Below, in pieces: positions 8,969 through 19,979 of a DNA stretch of 64,000 bases. Origin of the DNA: Paenibacillus alkaliterrae (GTDB lineage Bacteria > Bacillota > Bacilli > Paenibacillales > Paenibacillaceae). Location: the NCBI RefSeq assembly GCF_021532375.1, contig NZ_JAKGAP010000016.1:1-64000 (forward strand), given 5' to 3'. Position numbers and translations under genes: made by a program. Within the stretch, counting starts at the first letter, position 1, and every line of letters starts with the position of its first letter. The notes below the pieces were generated by a model. That model was not told the origin of the DNA. It searched no databases and worked only from the letters and a program-made list of their open reading frames with translations.

Positions 8969-11872
8969 TCATCCCTTTAACCAGCTTTTCCTTAATGAAA
9001 AAAGCTCTCTCAGATCATCCGTAGACATTTCGGTTATCCATTGCTCCGACTGTCCGACGACCTGATCGTTCAACGATTGCTTCCGATCAATCATTTCATC
9101 GATCTTCTCCTCAAGCGTGCCCAGCGTTATGAATTTATGCACCTGTACCTTCTTCGTCTGGCCGATCCGAAACGCCCGGTCCGTCGCCTGGTTTTCAACC
9201 GCCGGATTCCACCAGCGGTCGAAATGGAAAACATGATTCGCGGCAGTCAGGTTAAGTCCCGTTCCGCCTGCCTTCAAGGAAAGCACGAACGCGCAGCACG
9301 GCTCCTCCGTATCCTGAAACCGGTCGATCATCTCATCCCGCTTCGCCTTCGGCACGCTGCCATGCAGATATGGAACGGGCAAGCCAAGCTTCTGTTCAAG
9401 CAGCTTTTGCAGTTGATGCCCCATCTCTATATATTGCGTGAAGATGAGACAGCGTTCCCCCTCCGCAGCAATTTCTTCGCACATTTCAAGCAGCCGCTCC
9501 ACCTTATTGGAGCGCTCAATTTCCCATAAATCCGCTCTAACCTCGCCTGCCAACAGAGACGGATGATCGCATAGCTGTTTCAGCTTTGTCAGCGCCGCAA
9601 GAATAAGGCCTCTACGCTGCATGGGACCGAGCTTATCCAGATTATCGAGCAGATCGGCCACTACATTTTCGTACATGGCCCCCTGCTCCGCCGTTAACGT
9701 CATATAGGTTTTCGATTCATATTTATCCGGCAGCGACAGCTGAATGGACGGGTCCTTCTTTATTCTTCTGAGCATAAACGGCTTAACCCAGCGCTGAAGA
9801 CCCGCGATCAAGCTCTCATCGCGCGTTTTCTCGATCGGAGTTACGATCGCCTGCCGGAATTCATTCAAATGGCCCAAGTAGCCGGGATTAATGAAATCAT
9901 AGATGGACCAAAGCTCTGTCAGACGATTCTCCATCGGCGTTCCCGTTAATGCTATACGATGGTTCGCGGGTAAGCGGCGGATCGCGGCCGACTGCTTCGT
10001 ATACACATTTTTAATGTTCTGGGCCTCATCGAGACAAAGCGCGTCCCAATCGACCAAGCTCAATTCCTCTTCGTCCAGCTGCGCCAAAGCGTATGAGGTA
10101 ATGACTAAATCCGCTTCCTGCACGGCCTCCCGAAACGCCTCGCCTTTATCCCTCCGATTCCCGTAATGCAGCATGATGCGAAGCGAGGGAGCGAACCGCT
10201 CCAGCTCCTTCTCCCAGTTGCCGATGACGGATGTCGGACATATGAGAAGAGATGGACCGTCAGACTGAAGCTTGCGCTCCTTTATATAAACCAAATAGGC
10301 CATGAACTGAATCGTTTTGCCTAATCCCATATCATCAGCCAGTACCCCGCCGAGACCGAATCTTCTTAAAAACAGCAGCCATGATACGCCCTGCAGCTGA
10401 TAGGGGCGCAGTTCGCCGAGAAACTGCTCCGGCACTTCCGCCAGGGGAATCTGAGAGGTTTGCTGCAGCTGCTCAAGCCATGAGGCCAAATGCTCGTTCA
10501 ACTCCACTTCAGCCCGCAAATCCGACACCAGCCCGCCATCGTCTGTCAGAGGGCTTCCTCCGCGGAGATGCATCTCCAGCACATCGCGGAACGACAGCCC
10601 CTTGCGCTTGCCCATTCGCTTCAGCCATTGCTTGATTTGGGTAACGTCCTGCGGGTCCAAATGCACCCATTCGCCTCCAACGTTGAACAGACGCCGGTTT
10701 TGCTCCGCAAGCTGGAGAAACTCCGCTTCCGATAAATCGACGTTCCCTAGTGCAAGCTTCCAATCGAATTGAACAATCTGATCGAGACCGAACATCGGCT
10801 GAGCAGCCGAACCGACCGAAGATTTCATCTTCGCCTTTAAACGCAGCTTGCGGGAGCGGACCGCCTCCCACCAGCCAGGCAGCAGAACGGGGCAGCCGGA
10901 CTCCAGCAAGCGAACGCTCGATTCCTCGAGAAATTGCCAGGCTTCGTTGTCCGTCAGTTGCTCTCTAAGCATCCCTTCCTCAGCCGGATCTTGCCACTCG
11001 GGCAGGGCAGCCGTCCATTTCAGCTGCTCCTTCGCCAGCTTAGCATCGAGATACGGCAGCCATTCTGCGGGAATTGCCCGCACCTCCCGAGCAGCCGGCT
11101 CCCAGCCATTCTCCCCGGCCTTTCGTTGAATCGGAAGCCATGCACCGCCCTCGCGATGCTGCAGCACAGGACGAAGCTGCCACCCTGCAGATTCATTCGG
11201 CTCAACGAGCTGTATGGCAACGCGGAATGGAAGCGTATCTTTGCGAAGTCCGATCGCGATCATCCAGTCTTCCTCATCGGACGATTTCCTTCTTAATACC
11301 GCTTCCCCGGAAGCCAGGCCGATCGCGCGCCATGCCTGCCCGGCCGGCTCATGCTCCCCGATCATTTGCTCAATCGCGCCGCTTAGCCACTCATCAATCC
11401 CTTTATCGCCATGTTCTATGGCTGCTTGCATCGTTTCCTTCCATTGCCGCTGGAGTTCCTCCTCCTGCTCCGGGATCGCGAGCCGCCAGCTGCGCCGTTC
11501 GTCCGTCCACCTGTTCCAATCAGGAGAAAACCAACCGTTCAATAAAGCATAGCGGATATGATCGGCCATTTTCATCAGCGTCTTGAGACGCTCGGTCCAC
11601 TCTAATTGAAGCAGCCGTACATGCATAGGCGAGGATAAATAATCAACCGCCAGCAAAGGCGGCACTTTCAGCAGCTTTCGGTCACCCAAGCTGATCTCTT
11701 CAATTTCAGCTCCGTACCAGGAGGCCTTATGCCATGCAAATAATAGAGGGCGCAGCCTTCCTTCTGCCGCGTCCTTCCGGTCGACTGCGCCTATCAATAC
11801 GGAAGCGCCGCTCTCATCCACATGCCAAAATCCATCTATCACCATTTTTCGCGCGCCAATGTAAGTCCTCAT
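8969..11872 (-). CDS. SNF2-family helicase/ATPase
   Basis: A DEAD/DEAH-type SF2 enzyme of about 967 residues. The N-terminal half is a bacterial SNF2-associated region. The C-terminal half has the helicase core: Walker A in LADDMGLGKTIQFM, Walker B in DALCLDEAQNIKN, motif III in RIALTGTPMENR, and the second lobe with IFTQY, LSLKAGGTGLNLTAANHVFHFDRWWNPAVENQATDRAFRIGQ. It presumably remodels or translocates on DNA or nucleoprotein. The start at 11872 gives an ATGA overlap with the SWIM gene; an in-frame GTG at 11893 with AGGA upstream is an alternative (974 residues). It is paired with a SWIM zinc-finger gene, the usual arrangement in Bacillales. Confidence 0.9.
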   Translation of the reverse strand: MRTYIGARKMVIDGFWHVDESGASVLIGAVDRKDAAEGRLRPLLFAWHKASWYGAEIEEISLGDRKLLKVPPLLAVDYLSSPMHVRLLQLEWTERLKTLMKMADHIRYALLNGWFSPDWNRWTDERRSWRLAIPEQEEELQRQWKETMQAAIEHGDKGIDEWLSGAIEQMIGEHEPAGQAWRAIGLASGEAVLRRKSSDEEDWMIAIGLRKDTLPFRVAIQLVEPNESAGWQLRPVLQHREGGAWLPIQRKAGENGWEPAAREVRAIPAEWLPYLDAKLAKEQLKWTAALPEWQDPAEEGMLREQLTDNEAWQFLEESSVRLLESGCPVLLPGWWEAVRSRKLRLKAKMKSSVGSAAQPMFGLDQIVQFDWKLALGNVDLSEAEFLQLAEQNRRLFNVGGEWVHLDPQDVTQIKQWLKRMGKRKGLSFRDVLEMHLRGGSPLTDDGGLVSDLRAEVELNEHLASWLEQLQQTSQIPLAEVPEQFLGELRPYQLQGVSWLLFLRRFGLGGVLADDMGLGKTIQFMAYLVYIKERKLQSDGPSLLICPTSVIGNWEKELERFAPSLRIMLHYGNRRDKGEAFREAVQEADLVITSYALAQLDEEELSLVDWDALCLDEAQNIKNVYTKQSAAIRRLPANHRIALTGTPMENRLTELWSIYDFINPGYLGHLNEFRQAIVTPIEKTRDESLIAGLQRWVKPFMLRRIKKDPSIQLSLPDKYESKTYMTLTAEQGAMYENVVADLLDNLDKLGPMQRRGLILAALTKLKQLCDHPSLLAGEVRADLWEIERSNKVERLLEMCEEIAAEGERCLIFTQYIEMGHQLQKLLEQKLGLPVPYLHGSVPKAKRDEMIDRFQDTEEPCCAFVLSLKAGGTGLNLTAANHVFHFDRWWNPAVENQATDRAFRIGQTKKVQVHKFITLGTLEEKIDEMIDRKQSLNDQVVGQSEQWITEMSTDDLRELFSLRKSWLKG

Positions 11873-13467
11873 GTAACAATTTTCCCTTTCCACAGCTCTT
11901 CCTGGAACGCCCTTAGGCGCTGATGCTTATGAACAAGCGCCGCAATATACTGCTCCCATCTCGGAGCATCCTTGTCGGTTTTATATAATCGTTCCAGCTT
12001 CTTCAGCTGTTTTACAGCCATGCGGTAGCCCTGGCGGTTGCGGGTTTGTATCCAAGACTCCACGGATTGATGGTACAGCGGCATTAAAGCTCTCGGTGCT
12101 TGCTTGGCAATTTCGCGCAAGGCGGGAGCGCCGACATCCTCCGGCCGCGAGCCGATCAAGAGCTGAAGATCCGCCCACTCGTCATAGCGCTTCTGGTCAA
12201 GCCAGTGATCGGACAATTCCGAATACGAGTGCGGCAGCAGCTGCGTCATATAATCCGTCCATATCGTCAAGTCGGGACGATCCAGATCCGCCCTTCGGCA
12301 TAAGGTAACGAACGGCCCTACCGTACGGCCATTTTTCACCTTATACACGCGCTCGAACAAGAAGCTCATCCAAAGCTCCACGAGCTCCCATTTTTCTTCT
12401 TCCATTCGCTGTGCCGCGCAAGGATACATAACCCGTTGCGAACGTTCAAAGCTCGTCATGGCAAAATGCTTTATAGCCAGCATATCCTGCATATCAAGAA
12501 AGTACATCATCCCGATTGCGGTATGCAGAAATGCGGAATTTGCGCTATCCTCCTCTTCGCTGCCCGCGAGCTTCAGCAAGGAGTTTAACTCGCTTTCATA
12601 CCAGCTGCGGCTTTCCGAGAGCTTCTCGCACAGCGCCAAATACATATAGCCCCAATCAAAAAGCTGCTGCTCCGCATTCGATGCACGCCTCTTAACATGC
12701 GCTACGATCGCTTCGGTCCAAGCTGCCTCCGAAGGCTCCATCGCTTCGGGCGTCAGCTCCGACACTAATGTATTCAAATGCTCCACCCACGGCTCCGCCA
12801 TGCGAATAAAGGACATTTCATGATAATATCTGCTGAACGAGTCGACCGTCGTAATGGCATGTTCTGCTTGTTCTAATACAAACACGATTGCCGTTGACCA
12901 ATGAAGCCGCTGCAGCGGCTTCTCCCAATCCCTAGACAACCCTTTCAGCGAGGACAGCACAGGCTGCAGCGCATGAAGGGAATGACGGCATTTCCGCCAA
13001 ACATCGCCATGCTCAGCCTCCATCCATTCCAACCACTCCGCGGCGCTCGCCAGCTCTCCCGGCGGGTGCAGCGTTTCGATAACCGGCCGTTCGCGTTCAG
13101 GCTGATTCCCAAGCAACGTGCTGGCGGATTTAAGCCCCAGCAATCGAAAATAAGCCCGTTCCGCTTGCTCATGTCCAACTTCCTGCTGGCTATATTGAAA
13201 ATATACAGCGGCCATATGCTTGCAAAATCCGTTAACCGGGCAAGTGCATGAGCTGTATCGAAATTGTCCCGCATCAAGGATGACCGCATAAAGATCCGAG
13301 CCCTGAACGACGCCATATACATTATCATGGCCTCCAGCATTAGCACTATTAACATGACCATCCAAATAATACTGCCAGCCGCGCTTCATTACCGCAATGG
13401 ATCCATGATCATTCAACTGCTGCGCGAGAGCCGCTTCCAGCTTTTCACTGAGGCGCATTTCAGACAT
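11869..13467 (-). CDS. SWIM zinc-finger domain protein
   Basis: A 532-residue protein with a SWIM motif near the N terminus, CTCPVNGFCKH (Cys74, Cys76, Cys82, His84), a CxCx(n)CxH zinc site thought to bind DNA or protein. The rest is helical repeat-like sequence rich in Leu, Glu and Trp without another domain I can name. It overlaps the SNF2 helicase start by 4 bases, implying coupled translation and a joint complex. A TTATAATAAAAGG box upstream on the minus strand, right after the kinase terminator, could be its promoter -10. Confidence 0.85.
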   Translation of the reverse strand: MSEMRLSEKLEAALAQQLNDHGSIAVMKRGWQYYLDGHVNSANAGGHDNVYGVVQGSDLYAVILDAGQFRYSSCTCPVNGFCKHMAAVYFQYSQQEVGHEQAERAYFRLLGLKSASTLLGNQPERERPVIETLHPPGELASAAEWLEWMEAEHGDVWRKCRHSLHALQPVLSSLKGLSRDWEKPLQRLHWSTAIVFVLEQAEHAITTVDSFSRYYHEMSFIRMAEPWVEHLNTLVSELTPEAMEPSEAAWTEAIVAHVKRRASNAEQQLFDWGYMYLALCEKLSESRSWYESELNSLLKLAGSEEEDSANSAFLHTAIGMMYFLDMQDMLAIKHFAMTSFERSQRVMYPCAAQRMEEEKWELVELWMSFLFERVYKVKNGRTVGPFVTLCRRADLDRPDLTIWTDYMTQLLPHSYSELSDHWLDQKRYDEWADLQLLIGSRPEDVGAPALREIAKQAPRALMPLYHQSVESWIQTRNRQGYRMAVKQLKKLERLYKTDKDAPRWEQYIAALVHKHQRLRAFQEELWKGKIVT

Positions 13468-13511
13468 TCACCCGCTTCCTTTCCGTTCATCTGCATTCCT
13501 TTTATTATAAC

Positions 13512-13562
13512 AAAAAAAACGCCGTGCCGACGAATGGAATTCGCAGTTCAGCATGGCGCGTT
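13512..13562 (-). terminator. Terminator of the orphan kinase gene
   Basis: On the minus strand AACGCGCCATGC pairs imperfectly with GCACGGCGTT around a GAATTC-containing loop and is followed by eight T residues. It ends the kinase transcript just before the SWIM gene begins. Confidence 0.65.
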
Positions 13563-13568
13563 CTTTTC

Positions 13569-15323
13569 TTATAACGGAATTTTCAAAATAAACGTTAATT
13601 TCCCGTTCGGTTCAGCTTTAACGTACACATCGCCTTTGTATTTCTCGACGATCGACTTCACAATCGAAAGGCCCAGGCCTTGATGATCCAGCTCCTTAGT
13701 CGAATAACCAGCTTCGAAGATCGGCTTCAATATAGTCTCTTCCGCCTGCTCGCATGTGTTGGTGATCGTAAATTCAAGATGATCTGCCGTTTGCTTGCCG
13801 ACAAGCGTAACATGGCGTCGATCCTCCGAATATTTGAGCACCTCGTCGAACGCATTGTCGATCAAATTGCCGAGCATGCGATTGACATCAAGCGTCTTTA
13901 CTCCCATCTCCTGCATGTTTAAGCCTGTGAACGAGCAGCTAAATTGAATTCTATAGCTTTCGGCCTGTGAAATCTTCGATCTTACAAGGGCAGCGATTGC
14001 CGGGTTGCCGATATTAATGATGTCATTCATCAATCGAATGTCACCGGTCAGCTCCTTCGTGTATGCAACAAGTTCCTTGGATTTCTCCAGCTCGGCAAGG
14101 GAATGGATCGTCTGGACGTGATTGACGAAATCATGGCGCTGAGCCCTGATGGATTGGAACAATTGATTTATTTCTTCAACATACGTTTCCTGCGTCACTT
14201 TCACGGCCTTATCTCGGGATTGCCTGTAATATCTCATAGCTGCGACTGCAATTAAGAGACTTAAACTTGTCAAAACAATAATGATTAAGCCAAGGTTTAA
14301 AAACTGAGAATCCAATTTTTCTTGAATGATGTGATAATCCGACGTCAGCATCAGCACATAGCTGTCCATAGGCTTTCCGTCTCTGTTCGTAATGTTAATC
14401 CCATTATCGTCTGTAAACACCGGAATGAACATTTTAAAAATTTCTTTACCGTTAATGTTTTCTTTTGCGGTAACGGTTTGCTTCGTCAAATAGGCCTTCT
14501 GCACCCATTCCGTATCCTTCTCGGACTTAATCGTATAGGAGCCGTAGAATATCGGTTCCTGCACCTTATGTCCTTGCACGTCGCCGTTAGGATGAATCGT
14601 ATTGATGCCATCGGGAAACGTCTCCGGATTAATAAAAGCAATTTCCATCAGCGAATCGCTGCTTTGCACCGAGCTTTCGATCATGCGGTGTACGCCCGTT
14701 GCACGCTCATATTCCTCTTGACGTTCATAGCCGACGTAAGGGTCAGTAATGTAATTTGTCGTCCCGTCGTAATAGTAGCCCCATTTATTCACTTGATCCA
14801 GGCTGGTGGAGGAAACCTCGAACGGGCCGCTCCAAAAATTCGGTAGCGTTTGTCCCAACCAATCTACCGATGCGGTTTTCTCCTCGAACAGCTGATTGAA
14901 AACTTCGTACCATGGCTTCCAGCCCTTAGTGCTTTCCCCCAGCTGCGATTTATCGGATGATTTATACAGCACGATATCATCGGGCAGCTTCTTCAGAAGC
15001 GTAATATGACTGACCCCCAGCTTCTGGCTTAGCTCGACCAACTGCTCGTTCGTTACCTTCTCCACGTCAGGATCAAGCGCATATTGCGCCGCTATTGAAG
15101 CCATACGCAGCTCCCGCCCAATCTGATCCTGGAATAATGCCGCGCCTTGGCGAGATTGCTCAAGCGATACTTCCAACCGTTTGGCATGGGTAAGAAGCTC
15201 TTCATTGAAAGATCTCTCAAGCGTACTTTTCGTAAGAAAATAATAAGCTGTGTTGTTTAATAAAATGAGTACGACGATAACACTGATCGCCATTAGCCAA
15301 ATATTGCGCTGCATGTCCCGCAT
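13569..15323 (-). CDS. Orphan Spo0B-type sensor histidine kinase
   Basis: A 584-residue membrane kinase. Transmembrane segment 1 is at about residues 8-28, a large extracellular Cache-like domain follows (about 30-340), then transmembrane segment 2 at about 343-363. The cytoplasmic part has a Spo0B/CitA-type helical hairpin with the phospho-acceptor in RAQRHDFVNHVQTIHSL. The GHKL ATPase domain shows NLIDNAFDEV (N box) and HQGLGLSIVKSIVEKYKGD (G box). Kinases of this type usually pair with a response regulator, but none is adjacent: its neighbours are the SWIM protein and a divergent catalase. The partner and ligand are unknown. Confidence 0.88.
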   Translation of the reverse strand: MRDMQRNIWLMAISVIVVLILLNNTAYYFLTKSTLERSFNEELLTHAKRLEVSLEQSRQGAALFQDQIGRELRMASIAAQYALDPDVEKVTNEQLVELSQKLGVSHITLLKKLPDDIVLYKSSDKSQLGESTKGWKPWYEVFNQLFEEKTASVDWLGQTLPNFWSGPFEVSSTSLDQVNKWGYYYDGTTNYITDPYVGYERQEEYERATGVHRMIESSVQSSDSLMEIAFINPETFPDGINTIHPNGDVQGHKVQEPIFYGSYTIKSEKDTEWVQKAYLTKQTVTAKENINGKEIFKMFIPVFTDDNGINITNRDGKPMDSYVLMLTSDYHIIQEKLDSQFLNLGLIIIVLTSLSLLIAVAAMRYYRQSRDKAVKVTQETYVEEINQLFQSIRAQRHDFVNHVQTIHSLAELEKSKELVAYTKELTGDIRLMNDIINIGNPAIAALVRSKISQAESYRIQFSCSFTGLNMQEMGVKTLDVNRMLGNLIDNAFDEVLKYSEDRRHVTLVGKQTADHLEFTITNTCEQAEETILKPIFEAGYSTKELDHQGLGLSIVKSIVEKYKGDVYVKAEPNGKLTFILKIPL

Positions 15324-15486
15324 CTTGCCCTTCTCTCTATTATGGTTCTATCATACCATAAACCATCTGATTGATGACCAGATATCGCTAATAATTCCGT
15401 TTCTATGATTTGAATAATAAGTGGAAATAAGAATCATAATAGTCGCGTGCACGCCTGTATACATGATAACAGAGGAGACTTGAGCT

Positions 15487-17061
15487 GTGACAACAAATGA
15501 AACGACTGATCAAACCCTAACCAACCGGCAAGGTCACCCGGTCACCGATAATCAAAATATTCGGACGATCGGTAACCGCGGTCCATCTACGCTCGAAAAT
15601 TATCACTTTATCGAGAAAATATCCCATTTTGACCGAGAACGCGTTCCCGAACGAGTCGTGCATGGCAGAGGAGCAGGAGCACACGGATATTTCGAAGCTT
15701 ACGGCAAGCTGGGTGATGAGCCTATAGCTAAGTATACGCGCGCGCGGCTGTTTCAAGAAGCAGGCAAGCAGACGCCTGTATTCGTTCGCTTCTCCAGCGT
15801 TATTCATGGCGGCCATTCACCGGAAACGCTTCGCGATCCGCGCGGCTTCGCTACGAAGTTTTATACGGAGGACGGTAATTGGGATTTAGTGGGGAACAAT
15901 CTGAAAATATTTTTTATTCGCGACGCGATGAAATTTCCGGACATGGTCCATGCTTTTAAGCCTGATCCCGTCACTAACGTCCAGAGCATGGAGCGCTTCT
16001 TCGACTTTGTTTCCCAGTCGCCTGAAGCTACCCATATGATTACATTCTTGTTCTCGCCATGGGGGATTCCCGCTAACTACAGACAGATGCAAGGCTCAGG
16101 CGTCAATACATATAAATGGGTGAATAAAGAAGGAAAGGCCGTCCTGGTGAAATACCATTGGGAGCCGCTCCAGGGCATTCGCAACTTAACGCAAGCCGAA
16201 GCCGAGCAGCTTCAAGGCAAAAACTTCAATCACGCAACGCAGGATTTATACGAAGCGATAGAGCGCGGGGAATATCCCGCCTGGGAGCTTCAAGTGCAGT
16301 GGATGAGCGACGATGCGCATGACGAGCTTGATTTCGACCCGCTCGATGACACAAAACTATGGGATCCTGAACAGTTTCCAATGCTTCCGGTTGGCAAGAT
16401 GGTTTTAAACAAAAATCCGGAAAACTACTTCGCCGAAGTGGAGCAGGCTGCCTTCGGAACCGGCGTATTGGTCGACGGGCTCGATTTCTCGGACGATAAA
16501 ATGCTGCAAGGCCGCACATTCTCTTATTCAGATACGCAGCGCTACCGCGTCGGCACCAATTATCTTCAATTGCCGATTAACGCGCCTAAGAAGCAGGTCG
16601 CTACCAATCAACGCGACGGACAAATGGCATTCCGCATCGACATTGCAACGGGTCAAAATCCGCATGTCAATTACGAGCCGTCTACGATGGGCGGCTTAAG
16701 GGAGGCCGATCGTCCCGGCGAGCCGCATGAGCCTGCCTATTCAGCTAAGCTGATACGCGAGCCGATCGACCGGCAAAACAATTTCAAACAAGCAGGCGAA
16801 ACATACCGCAAATTCGAGCAATGGGAGCGCGACGAGCTCATCGATAATTTGGTAGGCGCGCTTAGCACCTGCAGCAGCGTCATCCGCGATACTATGATCA
16901 AGCACTTTACCGAAGCGGATGCCGATTACGGAAAACGCATTGCGGATGGACTAAAGCAAGCCGATCTGCATGATACGGAAAGCCGCCACGTCGGTACGGA
17001 CCCTGCGAACGAAGGTTTGGAGCTTGCCGAGGAGCTTGGACATTCAACCGACGGTTACTAA
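15487..17061 (+). CDS. katA: Haem catalase (monofunctional)
   Basis: A 524-residue small-subunit catalase that dismutes hydrogen peroxide. Key sites are visible: the distal His59 in [15 protein letters not shown], the catalytic Asn in [16 protein letters not shown] at about residue 136, and the proximal haem-ligand Tyr in the [15 protein letters not shown] region at about residue 345. It starts with GTG after AGAGGAGACTTGAGCT and ends in a hairpin terminator. I did not see a convincing PerR box upstream. The gene symbol reflects the KatA/KatX type of Bacilli; which subtype it is cannot be decided here. Confidence 0.92.
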   Translation: MTTNETTDQTLTNRQGHPVTDNQNIRTIGNRGPSTLENYHFIEKISHFDRERVPERVVHGRGAGAHGYFEAYGKLGDEPIAKYTRARLFQEAGKQTPVFVRFSSVIHGGHSPETLRDPRGFATKFYTEDGNWDLVGNNLKIFFIRDAMKFPDMVHAFKPDPVTNVQSMERFFDFVSQSPEATHMITFLFSPWGIPANYRQMQGSGVNTYKWVNKEGKAVLVKYHWEPLQGIRNLTQAEAEQLQGKNFNHATQDLYEAIERGEYPAWELQVQWMSDDAHDELDFDPLDDTKLWDPEQFPMLPVGKMVLNKNPENYFAEVEQAAFGTGVLVDGLDFSDDKMLQGRTFSYSDTQRYRVGTNYLQLPINAPKKQVATNQRDGQMAFRIDIATGQNPHVNYEPSTMGGLREADRPGEPHEPAYSAKLIREPIDRQNNFKQAGETYRKFEQWERDELIDNLVGALSTCSSVIRDTMIKHFTEADADYGKRIADGLKQADLHDTESRHVGTDPANEGLELAEELGHSTDGY

Positions 17062-17064
17062 TTC

Positions 17065-17099
17065 CTGAGCAGACTGTCATGTATGAACAGTCTGCTCAG
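17065..17099 (+). terminator. Catalase terminator
   Basis: A perfect 13-bp stem (CTGAGCAGACTGT / ACAGTCTGCTCAG) with a 9-nt loop, 3 bases after the catalase stop codon, followed by CTTTCCC. The T-tract is weak. Confidence 0.65.
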
Positions 17100-17155
17100 C
17101 TTTCCCATCCGGTCGCATTCCTCTATTTTTCATAAATTTTCTTGAGTACCACCTC

Positions 17156-17184
17156 TTGACGAAAGCGCTTTAAATTAATATGAT
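17156..17184 (+). promoter_or_regulatory. SigA-type promoter of PTS operon with cre-like spacer
   Basis: TTGACG and TATGAT are separated by exactly 17 bases, a near-consensus vegetative promoter. The spacer begins with GAAAGCGCTTTAA, which resembles the CcpA catabolite-response element core (GAAAGCGCTTTC). CcpA binding here would repress or tune the operon. Promoter call is strong; CcpA control is inference. Confidence 0.75.
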
Positions 17185-17247
17185 GTAAATGTTCGAAAAA
17201 ATGATTTTAAAAATCATTTATAAGTTGTTCAGAATCATCCATATACG

Positions 17248-17284
17248 CTTGGCGTGTTACTCCGAATACGAGGCATGAGCCAAG
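17248..17284 (+). promoter_or_regulatory. RAT antiterminator target (GlcT/LicT type)
   Basis: The transcript segment CTTGGCGTGTTACT...GAGGCATGAGCCAAG forms the imperfect stem-loop of a ribonucleic antiterminator, with the conserved GTTACT and GGCATGAG blocks. Its 3' arm (GCCAAG) is also the beginning of the terminator 5' arm, so the two structures exclude each other. Binding of the antiterminator protein encoded just downstream should stabilise this fold and let transcription continue. Similar to the ptsG leader of Bacillus subtilis. Confidence 0.85.
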
Positions 17285-17342
17285 AAAAGATTACCTTCTA
17301 AGTTTATTGATAGAAGGGTTATCTTTTCTTGGCTCTTTTTTT
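17277..17342 (+). terminator. Leader terminator of the PTS operon
   Basis: A long hairpin, GAGCCAAGAAAAGAT...ACCTTCT facing AGAAGGGTTATCTTTTCTTGGCTC, followed by seven T residues. This is a strong intrinsic terminator in the leader RNA, disrupted when the overlapping RAT element forms. Confidence 0.88.
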
Positions 17343-17382
17343 GCCTATTGGGCAACTTAATGTCAAAGGAGGGATTTCGAGT

Positions 17383-17943
17383 ATGGCTCGCGCATTTCGG
17401 GTAGAACGTACGATCGGCAATAACGTACTATTGACGGTCGATCAGCAAACCGAAACCGAATATGTCATCTTCGGCAAAGGCATCGGCTTCTCGCTCAAGG
17501 CAGGCGAAACCATCGATAGTACGGACAAGCGCATCGAGAAACGGTTTCGGCTCGACGATACCGAGCAAATGAAGAAATATCATTTTTATTTAGAGGAAAT
17601 CGATCCCTCCGTCATTCGGATTACGGAACGAATCGCCGCTTACATCAAGCTAAAGACGGACGTTGACGTGAACCCGAAGCTATATTTAGCATTGCCGAGC
17701 CACATCCAATTTGCCGTTTACCGGCTGCGTCAAGGTATGGATATTGTCAATCCCTTTCTAGACGAAACGAAACAGAGCTTTCCCGTGGAATATGAAATTG
17801 CGGCCACATTAGCCGAATGGATAAGCGAGCAATTTCATATTGCCATTCCAGAGGCTGAAATCGGTTTTTTAGCCTTCCATGTCTACTCCGGCATACACAA
17901 TGTACCGGTAGGTCAAATCGTAAAACAAGCTGAACAACAATAG
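17383..17943 (+). CDS. glcT: Single-PRD transcription antiterminator (GlcT/LicT family)
   Basis: A 186-residue RNA-binding antiterminator. Residues 1-60 form the CAT domain (FRVERTIGNNVLLTVD, VIFGKGIGFSLKAGE). Residues 65-175 form one PTS regulation domain with two candidate phosphorylation histidines (PSHIQFAV and AFHVYSGIHN). Normal GlcT or LicT proteins have about 280 residues and two PRDs; here the protein stops after PRD1 and the next gene starts 12 bases later, so PRD2 is absent rather than frameshifted. The start ATG at 17383 follows AAAGGAGGGATTTCGAGT. It is the first gene of the operon and should act on the RAT in its own leader. PRD1 phosphorylation by the PTS would then be its main control. 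Confidence 0.85.
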   Translation: MARAFRVERTIGNNVLLTVDQQTETEYVIFGKGIGFSLKAGETIDSTDKRIEKRFRLDDTEQMKKYHFYLEEIDPSVIRITERIAAYIKLKTDVDVNPKLYLALPSHIQFAVYRLRQGMDIVNPFLDETKQSFPVEYEIAATLAEWISEQFHIAIPEAEIGFLAFHVYSGIHNVPVGQIVKQAEQQ

Positions 17944-17955
17944 GAGGACTGCAGC

Positions 17956-18456
17956 ATGCTGTCAAAGCTATTCGGAAAAACAAAATCAAAAACGATTGAA
18001 ATTTTAGCCCCTTTATCTGGTGAGGTTCTAGCGTTAACCGCTGTACCGGACGAAGCCTTTGCAGGCAAGCATATGGGTGACGGTATCGCCATCGAGCCAA
18101 GCGAAGGGAAAATTGTCGCGCCCTTCGATGGAACCGTTGCTCATCTCATTCATACGAATCATGCCATTATCGTAGAGCATAATTCAGGCTTACAGCTGCT
18201 TATTCATATCGGAATTAATACGGTAGCTTTAAACGGGAACGGCTTCCGAGCTCATGTAAGCTCAGGGGATTCCTTTCAAGCGGGCGATATCCTTATTGAA
18301 TTTGATCGCGCCGTCATTGAAGCCGCAGGCTGTCCCTCCATCACGCCGATCGTCATTGCGAATGAGGACGAAGTAAAGCAGCTAGAGCATATCGTCTCCA
18401 GCGGCAGCGTCACCGCAGGCGCCGAAGCCGTTCTGCGAGCGGAAATGAATGAATAA
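17956..18456 (+). CDS. PTS glucose-type EIIA component (Crr-like)
   Basis: A 166-residue IIA-Glc fold protein. The phospho-accepting histidine is His84 in GLQLLIHIGINTV, with the partner His69 in HLIHTNHAIIVEH. It takes phosphate from HPr and passes it to the IIB domain of the next gene's product. A GGAGG site lies 10 bases upstream, 12 bases after the antiterminator stop. Confidence 0.9.
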   Translation: MLSKLFGKTKSKTIEILAPLSGEVLALTAVPDEAFAGKHMGDGIAIEPSEGKIVAPFDGTVAHLIHTNHAIIVEHNSGLQLLIHIGINTVALNGNGFRAHVSSGDSFQAGDILIEFDRAVIEAAGCPSITPIVIANEDEVKQLEHIVSSGSVTAGAEAVLRAEMNE

Positions 18457-18499
18457 TTAACATAGGTTTATCATGGACCAGAAAAGAGGATGATCGATT

Positions 18500-19951
<1,452 letters not shown>

Positions 19952-19979
19952 CGATACAGAAAACAGGAGTGAAAAACCG

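Noticed and set aside
15360-15486. Possible PerR box upstream of the catalase gene
   Set aside because: A/T-rich repeats such as AATAATAAG and CATAATAG are present but no recognisable PerR palindrome could be aligned.
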